Source: Luteibacter aegosomatissinici (GTDB taxonomy: Bacteria > Pseudomonadota > Gammaproteobacteria > Xanthomonadales > Rhodanobacteraceae). Taken from it: DNA of 64,000 bases. The stretch covers positions 1,054,001 to 1,118,000 of the forward strand of contig NZ_CP095742.1 in NCBI RefSeq assembly GCF_023078495.1, written 5' to 3'. The first letter of the stretch is position 1, and every line of letters begins with the position of its first letter. The notes beneath the pieces were generated by a model that saw only the letters and a list, made by a program, of their open reading frames with translations, was not told the origin of the DNA and searched no databases. The position numbers and the translations under genes were made by a program. Positions 9,708-18,900 of the stretch are shown piece after piece.

Positions 9708-10312
9708 AGGATGTCGCGGAAGAATTTGAGCAGGGCGTGGCTGAAGGTGGCCGAGAGGGCGACCATGGCGCCCGTTGCGATCCACACCGCCAGCACCAGG
9801 ACGCCATCGCGCTCGATCAGCGCAATGGCGAAGGCGATGAGCATGGCGCCGAACAGGTAGTTGGTGAACGGGATAGGCAGCGCCAGCAGGATGCCTATCA
9901 GGATCATGACCGCACCCGAGACGAAGGTGAAAGGGCGGCGGGTCAGGCGTTGAAGGCGCGGCTTGCACACCTTCTCGATGCGGCGGGTGATCGGCGTGAT
10001 CCGGTCGAGGAAACGCAGCAGGCCCTCGCGTGACATGGTTCGCCGTTTGAGGAATCCCGGAATCCAGGGATGCTCCAGGCCGATCAACATCTCCAGGCCC
10101 AGAGCCACCACGAGCACGCCCATGACGCCGCCGATGCCGAGCGGGACGGGGATGAAATTGGGGATGGCCAGCAGGAGCAGCAGGAAGCCGAACGCGCGGC
10201 GCTTGAGCGGTTCCAGCAGCTGTTCAACCGTGATCCGGTCCTCCGGCGCGGACACGGCGGCCGCCCGGAGGAGGGCGGCGGTCTTGTCTTCGCGGGCTTC
10301 ACTGACGTTCAT
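9704..10312 (-). CDS. ExoD-family (exopolysaccharide synthesis) membrane protein
   Basis: A 202-residue membrane protein starting MNVSEAREDKTAALLRAAAV. Hydrophobic stretches RAFGFLLLLLAIPNFIPVPL, GGVMGVLVVALGLEMLIGL and GAVMILIGILLALPIPFTN fit the ExoD family; the RAFGFLLLLLAIPNFIP signature is characteristic. ExoD was named for an effect on rhizobial exopolysaccharide; its biochemical role is unclear. Its TAG stop belongs to the adjacent GTAG repeat, so the C terminus (SHALLKFFRDIL) was probably set by the repeat. Confidence 0.82.
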   Translation of the reverse strand: MNVSEAREDKTAALLRAAAVSAPEDRITVEQLLEPLKRRAFGFLLLLLAIPNFIPVPLGIGGVMGVLVVALGLEMLIGLEHPWIPGFLKRRTMSREGLLRFLDRITPITRRIEKVCKPRLQRLTRRPFTFVSGAVMILIGILLALPIPFTNYLFGAMLIAFAIALIERDGVLVLAVWIATGAMVALSATFSHALLKFFRDIL

Positions 10313-10360
10313 GCGGCCAGCGTCGCCAGCGCGCCTTGAACCGGGGATGAGTGGCGGCGC

Positions 10361-11677
10361 TTATACGTCGGTGTCGGGCTCGTCCGGCAGCCGGCTCACC
10401 AGCACCTTGTCGATGCGCGCCCCATCCATGTCGACCACTTCGAAGCGGAGCCCGTCCCACTCGAACGACTGCCCGGCGTGCGGGATATGGCCGAACCCGG
10501 TCGTCACCATGCCGGCGACGGTACGGAAATCGTGCTCTTCCTCATTGGGCAAGCGATCCAACTGGAGCAGTTCGCGCAGGTCGTCGGCGGGGAGCGAGCC
10601 ATCCACCAGCCAGCTACCATCGTCGCGGCGGACGATAGGGCCGTCGTGCGTGGCGTCGTCGGCGGAGGGTGCCGTAGCGCCCACCACGGCGGAGAGGAGG
10701 TCGTTCAGGGTCACCAGGCCCTCGATATCGCCGTACTCGTCCACGGCCAGGGCCAGCTGGGTGTCGGCATCACGGAACGCCTCCAGCAGGTCGAGCGCGC
10801 GGGCAGTGGCCGGCACGAAGAGTGGGCGGCCCACATGGGCGAACAGGTCGATCTCTCCGATCTCCAGCGAGCGGATCAGCGATTTCACCTCGACCGTGCC
10901 CACCACTTCGCTCTCGTCGCGGCGGTAAACCGGGTAGCGCGAGAACGGCGTCTGCCGGAGTACTTCCATGTTGTCCTCGCGCGGCGCCGCGATATCCAGC
11001 CAAGCGATCTTCATGCGTGGCGTCATGACCGAGCCGACCGTGCGGTCGCCCAGGCGCAGCACGCGGTTCACCATGTTCCGTTCATCGCTATCCAGGATGC
11101 CCTGTTCGGCGCTTTCGGCTACCAGCAGGCGGATCTCTTCTTCCGTGGCCGCGTTGGCGCCCCGGCGGTGCAGGCCCAGTACCTTCAGGATGCCGGTGGA
11201 GACGTGGTTGAGCAGCCAGACCAGGGGCAGGGTGATCCGTGAGATCACGAGCATGGGCATGGCGATCTGGCTGGCGATCTTCTCCGGGGCCGTCAGGGCG
11301 GCGCGCTTGGGGACCAGCTCGCCGATGATGATCTGGACCAGCGACATCAGCAGGAAACCGGCCAGCCAGCCCAGAACCCGCATGTACGGTTCGAGCCAGG
11401 CCGGGCCGTCGCCGTGGATCAGCTCGGCGAAATGCTCGGCCAGCTGGTCGCCCGCCAGGGCGCCGGTGACCAGGATGATCAGGGTCATGCCGACCTGGAC
11501 CGTCGACAGGAAGTGCTCAGGCGATTCAGCCAGTTGCAGGGCCACCCGGGCCCGCCGGCTATCCCGCGCCATGTGCTTCAGGCGGCTCTTGCGCGAGGCC
11601 ACCACGGACATCTCCGACAAGGCGAAGAACCCGTTAGCGAGGGAAAGGAGGAAGACCAGCAGGAGTTCGGTGAGCAT
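10361..11677 (-). CDS. CNNM/CorC-type transmembrane protein with CBS domains (hemolysin family)
   Basis: A 438-residue protein. The ATG before LTELLLVFLLSLANGFFALS is chosen since it opens the first membrane helix of the DUF21/CNNM domain (about residues 1-190, with NGFFALSEMSVV and IIIGELVPK). A CBS pair follows (about 210-330: VMTPRMKIAWLDI, VDEYGDIEGLVTLNDLLSAV) and a C-terminal CorC/HlyC domain (GSWLVDGSLPADDL...). Family members are linked to Mg2+ or Co2+ efflux; 'hemolysin' is a historical label. Divergent from the DUF47 gene across about 116 bp, which contains an imperfect palindrome around 11700-11722. Confidence 0.92.
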   Translation of the reverse strand: MLTELLLVFLLSLANGFFALSEMSVVASRKSRLKHMARDSRRARVALQLAESPEHFLSTVQVGMTLIILVTGALAGDQLAEHFAELIHGDGPAWLEPYMRVLGWLAGFLLMSLVQIIIGELVPKRAALTAPEKIASQIAMPMLVISRITLPLVWLLNHVSTGILKVLGLHRRGANAATEEEIRLLVAESAEQGILDSDERNMVNRVLRLGDRTVGSVMTPRMKIAWLDIAAPREDNMEVLRQTPFSRYPVYRRDESEVVGTVEVKSLIRSLEIGEIDLFAHVGRPLFVPATARALDLLEAFRDADTQLALAVDEYGDIEGLVTLNDLLSAVVGATAPSADDATHDGPIVRRDDGSWLVDGSLPADDLRELLQLDRLPNEEEHDFRTVAGMVTTGFGHIPHAGQSFEWDGLRFEVVDMDGARIDKVLVSRLPDEPDTDV

Positions 11678-11793
11678 GTGCAGGGCTATATACCAGACGC
11701 GGCCGGTAAGGTCTTGCCGGCCGGATACACCAAGGTCGGTGCGAGGTCCGGTAACATAAGCGTCATATCCCCGATGATTCCCCAGGCAACCCC

Positions 11794-12423
11794 ATGTTTT
11801 CACTCCAGACCATGTTCGGTAAGGGCGACAAGTTCTACGGCCTGCTCGAAGAGAGCGCCGAAGCCGCCCGCGAGAGCGCCAAGGCCATGCACGAGCTGGT
11901 GACCCGCGCCGATCGCTCCCCGGTCATGGCCGCGTTCACCACCACCCGCGCCCGCGAGAAGGCCCTCCACGCCCAGATCGGCGAGGAGCTGGTGAACACC
12001 TTCGTCACCGCCCTGGACCGCGAAGACATCGAGGCGCTGAACTCGGCGCTCTACAAGATTCCCAAGACGATCGAAAAGTTCGCCGAACGCTACGTGATCG
12101 TCGCCGATCGCCTGCAGGGCGTGGATTTTGCCCAGCGCGCGGTGCTCCTGCAGCAGTCGGCCGATGTGGTCGTCGAAATGATCGCCCAGCTCCGCCACGG
12201 CCTGAAGATCGGTCCGGTGAAGAAGCTGCGCGACCAGCTGCACGCCCTCGAAGCCGAGGCCGACCGCCTTCTGCTGGACCCCTATCGCACACTCTACGCC
12301 GAGGCCTCGGATCCGCTCCGGGCCATCCTCGCGAAGGACCTTTTCGAGCTGATCGAGAAGGCCGTCGACAAGTGCCGCGATGTCGGCAACGTCGTCTACG
12401 CCATCGTCCTCAAGAACTCCTGA
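11794..12423 (+). CDS. DUF47 / PhoU-like phosphate transport accessory protein
   Basis: A 209-residue all-helical protein (MFSLQTMFGKGDKFYGLLEE..., DLFELIEKAVDKCRDVGNVV) of the DUF47 family, related to PhoU. In bacteria such proteins sit in front of Pit-type phosphate transporters and are thought to modulate them. Here the pit gene starts 13 bp after the stop, which supports that pairing. No membrane segment is visible; cytosolic location inferred. Confidence 0.92.
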   Translation: MFSLQTMFGKGDKFYGLLEESAEAARESAKAMHELVTRADRSPVMAAFTTTRAREKALHAQIGEELVNTFVTALDREDIEALNSALYKIPKTIEKFAERYVIVADRLQGVDFAQRAVLLQQSADVVVEMIAQLRHGLKIGPVKKLRDQLHALEAEADRLLLDPYRTLYAEASDPLRAILAKDLFELIEKAVDKCRDVGNVVYAIVLKNS

Positions 12424-12436
12424 GGACGGGCGTCCC

Positions 12437-13558
12437 ATGAGCATGGTTATCGCGGTCGTCCTGATCGCCCTTGCGTTCACCTACATCAACGGCTTCCACG
12501 ATACGGCGAACTCCATTGCCACCGTGGTCGCCACCAAGGTGCTGACGCCGGGCCAGGCCGTCCTGCTGGCGGCGGTCACCAACCTGGCCGGTGCCCTCTG
12601 GGGTACCGCCGTGGCGGCCACCATCGCCTCGGGCCTGATCGATACGGGCGTGGTCGAGGTCGGTTCGCAGCTCCTCATCAGCGCGCTGCTGGGTGCCACG
12701 ATCTGGAACCTGATCACCTGGTGGCTGGGCCTGCCTTCCAGTTCCAGCCATGCCCTGGTGGGTGGCCTGTGCGGCGCCGCGCTGGCGGCATCGCAGGAAA
12801 ACATCCACTCGATCATCTGGTGGCAGGGCGGCGCACACTGGTGGCTGGGCAAGGGCGTGGTGCCCAAGGTCATCGTCCCGATGATCGTGTCGCCGTTCCT
12901 CGGCTTCGTCATCGGCTTCCTGCTGATGGGCGCGCTGTACGCGCTGCTCGGCTGGTTCTCCAGCCAGAAGGGCTACCTGCACCGGTTCGGCCGCACCCCC
13001 TTCGTCAACAGCTTCTTCGGCAAGGCGCAGATCGTGTCGGCCAGCGCCATGGGCCTGTCCCACGGCATGAACGATGCGCAGAAGAGCATGGGCATCATCG
13101 CCCTGGCGCTTGCGGGCGCCACGGCGGCTGGCCAGTTCGATCACCTGCCCGAGTTCCTCTCGTTCCTGCGCATCCCGCATGACCCGGCCGCGGCGGGTGG
13201 TTTCCCGATCCCCGTGTGGGTGAAGGTGGTTTGTGCCCTGACCATGGCCGGTGGTACGGCCGGTGGCGGCTGGCGCATCATCAAGACGCTGGGCCACAAG
13301 ATGGTGAAGCTGCACCCGATCAACGGGTTCGCGGCGGAAGGCAGCTCGGCGGCGGTGATCCTGACCGCATCGGTACTGGGCATTCCGGTGTCCACCACGC
13401 ACAACGTGTCGGCATCGATCATGGGCGTGGGCGCGGCCAAGCGCTTCAACGCCATCCGCTGGTCGGTGGTGGAGCGCATGGTGTGGGCCTGGATCCTGAC
13501 CCTGCCGATCACCGCTGGCATCGGCTACGCGCTGGTGAAGCTAGGGCACCTGTTCTAA
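12437..13558 (+). CDS. pit: Low-affinity inorganic phosphate transporter (Pit family)
   Basis: A 373-residue permease with about 10 hydrophobic segments. The family signature appears twice as inverted halves: ALAFTYINGFHDTANSIATV near the N terminus and SHGMNDAQKSMGIIALALA near residue 205. WWLGLPSSSSHALVGGL and GIPVSTTHNVSASIMGVGAA are the paired PiT motifs. The ATG at 12437 starts directly at the first helix; the frame is open upstream but overlaps the DUF47 gene. Phosphate-H+ (or metal phosphate) symport in the inner membrane is the expected role. Confidence 0.95.
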   Translation: MSMVIAVVLIALAFTYINGFHDTANSIATVVATKVLTPGQAVLLAAVTNLAGALWGTAVAATIASGLIDTGVVEVGSQLLISALLGATIWNLITWWLGLPSSSSHALVGGLCGAALAASQENIHSIIWWQGGAHWWLGKGVVPKVIVPMIVSPFLGFVIGFLLMGALYALLGWFSSQKGYLHRFGRTPFVNSFFGKAQIVSASAMGLSHGMNDAQKSMGIIALALAGATAAGQFDHLPEFLSFLRIPHDPAAAGGFPIPVWVKVVCALTMAGGTAGGGWRIIKTLGHKMVKLHPINGFAAEGSSAAVILTASVLGIPVSTTHNVSASIMGVGAAKRFNAIRWSVVERMVWAWILTLPITAGIGYALVKLGHLF

Positions 13559-13590
13559 GGCGGGTCGCGCCCTTGCGAGGCGCCTCCGCG

Positions 13591-13995
13591 TCAAAGAGCG
13601 TCGGCCTCGCCGTTCACCACCTGCTCGAGCTGGTCGCCCGTGGCGCCAAGCTCCTCGATCAGCCGGGCCAGTTCGCGCTCGTCCAGGTAGTCATACGGCC
13701 GGTTTTCGCACAAATGCAGGTACGGCGAGCCGTCCAGGTCCGCCTCGGCCAGGTAGCCCGTGCGCTGCTCCCAGTTGAAGCGCAGGCAGCGCCGGGCATC
13801 CACGCCCGAGAGGGGGCCGATCGGCGTGGACAGGCGCAGGAAACGCTGGCCATCGGGGTCTTCCAGTTCCGCCAGGTAAATCCCCTGGTGGCGCCCGTCG
13901 GGCAGCTCCAGGTCGAAGCTGATGATGTACGGCTCGTTCTGCCGCAGCTTGTGGATGCCCCCGACATGGGAGCGGATCGCTTCGAAGTGACGCAT
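13591..13995 (-). CDS. Conserved hypothetical protein (134 aa)
   Basis: A 134-residue soluble acidic protein that I do not recognise. It starts MRHFEAIRSHVGGIHKLRQN and has an alternating beta-like region (YIISFDLELPDGRHQGIYLA, RFLRLSTPIGP) followed by helical acidic segments (YDYLDERELARLIEELGATG). Overall it recalls the small alpha/beta folds of type III chaperone-like or YbjN-like proteins, but that is only an impression. It lies between pit and the ATL gene, convergent with pit. No signal peptide or membrane segment. Confidence 0.75.
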   Translation of the reverse strand: MRHFEAIRSHVGGIHKLRQNEPYIISFDLELPDGRHQGIYLAELEDPDGQRFLRLSTPIGPLSGVDARRCLRFNWEQRTGYLAEADLDGSPYLHLCENRPYDYLDERELARLIEELGATGDQLEQVVNGEADAL

Positions 13996-14055
13996 GGCCT
14001 TGCCCTGGGCTCGCTAGCAGACCCCCGATGGTACGCTCGTCGTGTTTCGTTTGGC

Positions 14056-14442
14056 ATGCACGAACTGACCATGACTGATGAACTGGATGACGATGAAGCA
14101 CGTGCCCTGCGTGCGCAGCGCATTATCGCGGCGGTGGCCGCCATACCCCGTGGCCGCGTGGCCAGCTACGGGGCGATCGCGGCCCGCGCGGGCTACCCCG
14201 GCCGGGCGCGGTTGATAGGACGGGTACTGGGCGACGCGCCCAACCGCCTGGACCTGCCGTGGCACCGGGTGCTGCGAGCCGATGGGCACATCGGTATCCC
14301 TGCCGGCACCAATGGCTACCGCGAACAGTGCAAGCGGCTAAAGGCGGAAGGGGTAGTCGTGAAGAATGGCCGGGTACCCATGAGCGCGTTCGGCCTGGAT
14401 CACGACCTCGACCGTGCCATCTGGGGTTTCCCCGGGGGCTAG
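14056..14442 (+). CDS. Alkyltransferase-like protein (MGMT fold, no acceptor cysteine)
   Basis: A 128-residue protein with the MGMT DNA-binding domain: IIAAVAAIPRGRVASYGAIA and ARLIGRVLGDAPN. In the active-site motif the acceptor Cys of PCHR is replaced by Trp (LPWHRVLRADG), as in the alkyltransferase-like (ATL/YbaZ) proteins. These bind O6-alkylguanine and recruit nucleotide excision repair instead of repairing directly. A second ATG at 14071 is an equally possible start; neither has a clear Shine-Dalgarno sequence. Its TAG overlaps the stop of the convergent small secreted protein gene. Confidence 0.9.
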   Translation: MHELTMTDELDDDEARALRAQRIIAAVAAIPRGRVASYGAIAARAGYPGRARLIGRVLGDAPNRLDLPWHRVLRADGHIGIPAGTNGYREQCKRLKAEGVVVKNGRVPMSAFGLDHDLDRAIWGFPGG

Positions 14443-14699
14443 CGGTACACGATATTCATCGCGTGCCAGCGCACGCCCGGTGCCCGCGCCAGGACATAGG
14501 CCAATAAGCGCACTTGAGGCAGATCGCGTGGCGCGGCCTTCTGCACCTCGAAGCGGGCTGCGCGTGTGCAGGCAGGTTGCGCGTCGTCCATCGGGCAGGT
14601 CGGTTCGCGGATATCGCCGGTAAAGGCGATGGTGCCGCCACCGGCCAGCGCCGGCGTGACAGCGAACGCGGATACGAGCATTAGCAGTGCGTGTCGCAT
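14439..14699 (-). CDS. Small secreted protein with a pilin-like N terminus
   Basis: 86 residues: a signal peptide (MRHALLMLVSAFAVTPALAG) followed by GGTIAFTGDIREPTC, which resembles the mature start of chaperone-usher fimbrial subunits (GxIxFxGxIxxxTC). The protein ends long before a complete pilin Ig-fold (usually about 150 residues more strands), and no chaperone or usher gene is near. It has two other cysteine positions that could pair. It could be a stand-alone small secreted protein or a decayed subunit. Confidence 0.6.
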   Translation of the reverse strand: MRHALLMLVSAFAVTPALAGGGTIAFTGDIREPTCPMDDAQPACTRAARFEVQKAAPRDLPQVRLLAYVLARAPGVRWHAMNIVYR

Positions 14700-14879
14700 G
14701 GCGGTAACCCCCTTGGCATGGGCCGGTAGCGCCGGCCACGCATGGGCCTGAGCCCGGGGTTATTACGCTCCCGGACGCGAACACGGGACAAGCGCTGGCG
14801 GCTGAATATGGTGTAGGCCTACGCTGATTTGGGTGTTTCGCCGTTCAGGGATGAGAGCCCCGTTTGCTAGCATGTGCGG

Positions 14880-16691
14880 ATGCAGTCTTCCGCGCTCGAC
14901 ATCCTTCATTCCGTTTTCGGCTATCCCGCCTTTCGCGGCCAGCAGCAGGCCATCGTCGACGAAGTCGCCGGCGGCGGCGACGCGCTGGTGCTGATGCCCA
15001 CGGGCGGCGGCAAATCGCTGTGCTATCAGATCCCCGCGCTCATGCGTTACGGCACGGGCATCGTGGTGTCGCCCTTGATCGCGCTCATGCAGGATCAGGT
15101 CGATGCGCTGGTTGAAGCCGGCGTGAAGGCCCGTTATCTGAATTCCAGTCTCGACGCGCTCACCCAGCGCGAGGTGGAGGATCAATTACTCGCCGGCGAG
15201 CTGGATATGCTCTATGTGGCGCCGGAGCGCTTGCTCACCGGCCGTTTCCTTGCATTGCTCGATCGCATTCCCATCGCGCTGTTCGCGATCGATGAGGCCC
15301 ATTGCGTCTCACAATGGGGCCACGATTTCCGCCCGGAGTATCGCGAGCTCACGCTGCTGCACGAGCGCTTCCCGGAAGTGCCGCGCATCGCGCTCACCGC
15401 CACGGCAGATGACCGCACCCGCGAGGAAATCGTCGATCGCTTGCGGCTGGGTGAGGCAAAGCGCTTCGTCTCCAGCTTCGACCGGCCGAACATTCGCTAC
15501 CGCGTGGCGCCACGGCAGAACGCGCGCCGCCAGCTGCTCGATTTCCTCGATGCGCACCGCGGCGATGCGGGCATCGTGTATTGCCTGAGCCGGCGCAAGG
15601 TGGATGAAACGGCCGCGTGGCTCGCCGAAGCCGGTATCGATGCGCTGCCATACCATGCCGGGCTGGATCCGGATACGCGCCAGCGACACCAGCAGCGTTT
15701 CCTGCGCGAGGATGGCATTGTGATGGTCGCCACCGTCGCGTTCGGCATGGGCATCGATAAACCGGATGTGCGCTTCGTCGCCCACCTCGACCTGCCGCGC
15801 AGCATGGAGGGCTATTACCAGGAAACTGGCCGTGCGGGCCGTGATGGCCTGCCGGCGGAAGCGTGGATGGTCTACGGCCTGGGTGACGTGGTCACCATGA
15901 GCCAGATGATCGCGCAGTCCGAATCGGGCGATGACCGCAAGCGCATCGAGCGGCTCAAGCTCGATGCCTTGCTTGGCTACGCTGAGGCCACTCGTTGCCG
16001 GCGCCAGTTGTTACTCGAGGCCTTCGCGGAGCCGCACGACGGAAACTGTGGGAACTGCGATAACTGCCTGGTGCCACCCAAGACCTGGGATGCGACCCTC
16101 GCCGCACAGAAAGCCATGTCGGCCATCTACCGCAGCGGCCAGCGCTACGGCGCCGGTCACCTCATCGAAATCCTGCGTGGGGAAGCGGGCGATCGCGTAC
16201 GCGAACTCAACCACGACAAGCTCAGTGTGTTCGGTGTCGGTGCCGACATGGATGCCACGCAGTGGCGCTCGGTGTTCCGCCAACTGCTCGCCGCCGGCCT
16301 GGTCGAGGCCGACCCGGAGGGCTACGGCACGTTGCGCCTTTCTGCGCAAAGCGGGCCGGTGCTGAAGGGCGAGCGCAAAGTGCAGCTGCGCGAGGACGCG
16401 CGGCCAGCGAAGGGCCGGCGCACGCGCGGCACCGCGCCGGCCGCCGGGAGCACGCTGGGCATCGAGGCGACCGAGGAACCGTTGTGGAATGACCTGCGTC
16501 GCGTTCGCGCCGAGCTTGCCAAGGCGCACGGCGTGCCGGCCTACGTCATCTTCCACGACGCCACGTTGCTCGCCATGTTGCGTGCGTTGCCGCAGGACGA
16601 GGATGAACTCTCGGCCATCAGTGGCGTGGGCGAAAGCAAGCTCAAGCGCTACGGCAAGGATTTCCTTGCCGTGCTGACGGCAGCATCCTGA
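14880..16691 (+). CDS. recQ: ATP-dependent DNA helicase RecQ
   Basis: A 603-residue 3'-5' superfamily 2 helicase acting in recombination and fork repair. Order: DEAD-type domain with [17 protein letters not shown] (Walker A), [18 protein letters not shown] (DEAH plus the RecQ aromatic loop) and LTATAD; helicase C domain with [19 protein letters not shown] zinc site with Cys in RCRRQ and GNCGNCDNC; winged helix; then a C-terminal HRDC domain ([20 protein letters not shown]). ATG 14880 is preferred; GTG 14874 would add two residues. Confidence 0.97.
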   Translation: MQSSALDILHSVFGYPAFRGQQQAIVDEVAGGGDALVLMPTGGGKSLCYQIPALMRYGTGIVVSPLIALMQDQVDALVEAGVKARYLNSSLDALTQREVEDQLLAGELDMLYVAPERLLTGRFLALLDRIPIALFAIDEAHCVSQWGHDFRPEYRELTLLHERFPEVPRIALTATADDRTREEIVDRLRLGEAKRFVSSFDRPNIRYRVAPRQNARRQLLDFLDAHRGDAGIVYCLSRRKVDETAAWLAEAGIDALPYHAGLDPDTRQRHQQRFLREDGIVMVATVAFGMGIDKPDVRFVAHLDLPRSMEGYYQETGRAGRDGLPAEAWMVYGLGDVVTMSQMIAQSESGDDRKRIERLKLDALLGYAEATRCRRQLLLEAFAEPHDGNCGNCDNCLVPPKTWDATLAAQKAMSAIYRSGQRYGAGHLIEILRGEAGDRVRELNHDKLSVFGVGADMDATQWRSVFRQLLAAGLVEADPEGYGTLRLSAQSGPVLKGERKVQLREDARPAKGRRTRGTAPAAGSTLGIEATEEPLWNDLRRVRAELAKAHGVPAYVIFHDATLLAMLRALPQDEDELSAISGVGESKLKRYGKDFLAVLTAAS

Positions 16692-16763
16692 TCAGGATTG
16701 AGAGTATTCTCAAGCCCGTGCCAGCGTTGAAAAAAATCCGGTCGGCGCGCTTGCATCGTGAAG

Positions 16764-16794
16764 GGTTTGTCCCCAAACCTTAGGGGCTAGCCCC
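16764..16794. promoter_or_regulatory. Two tandem hairpins in the leader of the antiporter gene
   Basis: GGTTTG-TCCC-CAAACC at 16764-16779 is followed at once by the 12-bp palindrome GGGGCTAGCCCC at 16783-16794, some 85 bp before the antiporter start. They may be an operator or structured leader, or the recQ transcription end. No U-tract follows. I do not recognise a known riboswitch. Confidence 0.3.
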
Positions 16795-16879
16795 ACATCG
16801 ATACGTTCGACGACGTGACGAGACGAGGGTGCATGCCGTGGCACGCCGCCGCGGCCAACGACGACTCGGGGAGCCGCCC

Positions 16880-18532
16880 ATGCACGACGCCACGCCACTC
16901 ATTGCCACCATCGTCGGTGGCCTTGTCCTCGCCTTCATTTTTGGCGCCATTGCCAATCGCATACGGCTTCCGGTGATCGCGGGCTACCTGGTCGCTGGCG
17001 TGGTCGCCGGCCCATTTACACCTGGCTACGTCGCCGATGCGCATATCGCGCAGGAACTCGCGGATCTCGGCGTCATCCTGCTTATGTTCGGCGTGGGCCT
17101 GCACTTCTCGCTAAAGGACCTGCTCGCGGTAAAGAGCATCTCGATCCCCGGGGCCGCCGTGCAGATGGGCGTCGCGACGGGCCTGGGCATGCTGCTTGGC
17201 TGGGCGCTGGGCTGGCCCGTCGCGCAGGGTTTCGTCTTCGGCCTGGCCCTTTCGGTGGCGAGTACGGTGGTGCTGCTGCGTGCGATGGAAGAGCGCCGCC
17301 TGCTCGATAGCGACCGCGGCCGCATCGCCGTCGGCTGGCTCATCGTGGAAGACCTCGCCATGGTGCTGGCGCTGGTGCTGTTGCCTGCGCTGGCCGGGTT
17401 CCTCGGCGATGGGAAGGGTGATGCGCCGGGCATGGGCGAACTGGTGCAGACGGTGGCCATCACCATCGGCAAGGTTGTGCTGTTCGTCGCTGTCATGCTG
17501 ATCATCGGCAAGCGCGCCATCCCCTGGATGCTGCAGGCCGTCTCCGGCACCGGATCGCGCGAGCTGTTCCGCCTGGCCGTGCTTGCCATCGCGTTGGGCG
17601 TGGCGTTCGGTGCCGCGCATCTGTTCGATGTGTCGTTCGAACTCGGCGCGTTCTTCGCCGGCATGATGATGGGTGAATCCAAGCTCTCGCAGCAGGCCGC
17701 CGAGGAAACGCTGCCGTTGCGAGATGCGTTCGCCGTGTTGTTCTTTGTTTCGATCGGCATGCTGTTCAACCCGCACGTGCTGGTGCAGCACCCGTGGCTG
17801 GTGCTGGCGGCTTGCCTCATCATCATCGTGGGTAAATCGGTCGCCGCCTTCGTCATCGTGCGCATGTTTGGCCGCCCGACCAAGACCGCGCTCACCATTG
17901 CCACCAGCCTGGCGCAGATTGGCGAGTTCTCTTTCATCCTGGCCGGCCTGGGTGTATCGCTCGGCCTGCTCAGTGAAGAAGCGCGCGACATCCTGCTGGC
18001 GGCCGCCATCGTGTCCATCCTGGTGAACCCGCTGCTGTTCGTGGCGCTGGACAAGTGGGTGGCGAAGCATGATTCGGATGCACCTGATGAGCATCCCGAT
18101 ATGCGCGGGCACACGGTGCTTGTCGGTTTCGGCTGGGTCGGCCGCAGGGTGTTCTCCGACCTGCGCGCCACCGGCGCGCCCATCCTGGTGATCGAAACCG
18201 ATGAGGATGCGGTGCGTGAACTCCGCGAGCAGGGCACGGCCGATGTCGTCATCGGCAATGCGGCCGCGGCGCCCGTGCTCGCCGAAGCGAACCTCGCGGC
18301 GGCGCGGGCCCTGGTCGTGGCGGTGCCGGATCCGTTCGAAGCGGGGCAGGTGGTGCGTGCCGCCCGGGCACTGCGGGCCGATCTGCCCATCGTCGCCCGT
18401 GCCCATTCCGAGGAGTGCGTGAACCACCTGGCGGGCCTGGGCGCCAGCGAGGTCGTCTACGGTGAGCAGGAACTTGCGCACAGCATGTTCGAGGCCTGCC
18501 GCCCGAAGCCCGCGGCGACAAGCGGCCACTGA
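16880..18532 (+). CDS. CPA2 family cation/H+ antiporter with TrkA-N domain (YbaL/KefB-like)
   Basis: A 550-residue inner-membrane antiporter. The N-terminal ~390 residues hold about 12 hydrophobic segments with motifs of the Kef/RosB branch (RLPVIAGYLVAGVVAGP, FELGAFFAGMMMGES). A C-terminal RCK/TrkA-N Rossmann domain follows (GHTVLVGFGWVGRRVFSDL with GxGxxG, then VIETDEDAVRELREQG). Glutathione- or redox-gated K+ efflux is the usual inference for this branch. ATG 16880, preceded by GGGGAGCC, is chosen over an upstream in-frame start that lacks a membrane-compatible sequence. The first 75-bp direct repeat starts 9 bp past its stop. Confidence 0.9.
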   Translation: MHDATPLIATIVGGLVLAFIFGAIANRIRLPVIAGYLVAGVVAGPFTPGYVADAHIAQELADLGVILLMFGVGLHFSLKDLLAVKSISIPGAAVQMGVATGLGMLLGWALGWPVAQGFVFGLALSVASTVVLLRAMEERRLLDSDRGRIAVGWLIVEDLAMVLALVLLPALAGFLGDGKGDAPGMGELVQTVAITIGKVVLFVAVMLIIGKRAIPWMLQAVSGTGSRELFRLAVLAIALGVAFGAAHLFDVSFELGAFFAGMMMGESKLSQQAAEETLPLRDAFAVLFFVSIGMLFNPHVLVQHPWLVLAACLIIIVGKSVAAFVIVRMFGRPTKTALTIATSLAQIGEFSFILAGLGVSLGLLSEEARDILLAAAIVSILVNPLLFVALDKWVAKHDSDAPDEHPDMRGHTVLVGFGWVGRRVFSDLRATGAPILVIETDEDAVRELREQGTADVVIGNAAAAPVLAEANLAAARALVVAVPDPFEAGQVVRAARALRADLPIVARAHSEECVNHLAGLGASEVVYGEQELAHSMFEACRPKPAATSGH

Positions 18533-18541
18533 ACAAGGCCC

Positions 18542-18616
18542 AGCGCACGCATTCGCAAGACACTGCCGGACACACTGCCCTAACGTTTCGCTGGCTAACG
18601 TAAACAGGTTAGCCAA
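18542..18616 (+). repeat. Left copy of a 75-bp perfect direct repeat flanking the peptidase insert
   Basis: The sequence from AGCGCACGCATTCGCAAGAC to GGTTAGCCAA is identical to 20225-20299. Near its 3' end it contains TGGCTAAC-N8-GTTAGCCA (18592-18615), an inverted pair around an 8-bp spacer that looks like a tyrosine-recombinase core site. The flanking bases differ outside the 75 bp. Confidence 0.93.
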
Positions 18617-18900
18617 TTGACCAACGTCAGGAGTCGCTCCTGCGGTTAGCATGCGTCACCGCATTGTGGAATTCCGGGTCAGTGTCGCCGTTACGTGGCG
18701 CAACTGCGTGCATGCTCCATTGTTGGAATTCTCCGCCAATGGAGCGCTCAGAATCACAGCCTAAATTTGGCTTAATATATCGTAAGTACTTGTTATATTG
18801 TGATTTGTTGTGCTTCTTGTCATCTTGAACGACGCCATGTGCAGGTTGTAGAAGTTCTCTAGATGCCGGGGCTGGCCCGGCCATGACGTTGGAGAGGCAC
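18617..18900 (+). promoter_or_regulatory. AT-rich leader of the peptidase insert
   Basis: No gene seen. It holds CAGGAG-TCG-CTCCTG (about 18627-18641), a hairpin with 8-bp arms CTCCATTG / CAATGGAG (18715-18722 and 18737-18744), two GGAATTC copies, and an AT-rich stretch around 18765-18800 (TTAATA then TATATT about 16 bp later) that could be a promoter for the peptidase gene. The A+T richness is visibly unlike the surrounding genes. Confidence 0.4.

Noticed and set aside
13216-14442. A 408-codon frame ending in the ATL protein
   Set aside because: The upstream 280 codons are the shadow of pit and the opposite-strand hypothetical gene; only the last 128 codons are protein-like.
18542-18616. 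Reading the 75-bp repeat as a standard integron attC site
   Set aside because: The end GTTAGCC misses the GTTRRRY consensus by one base, the repeat is not palindromic over its length and no integrase is in the window; kept only as an alternative in the finding.
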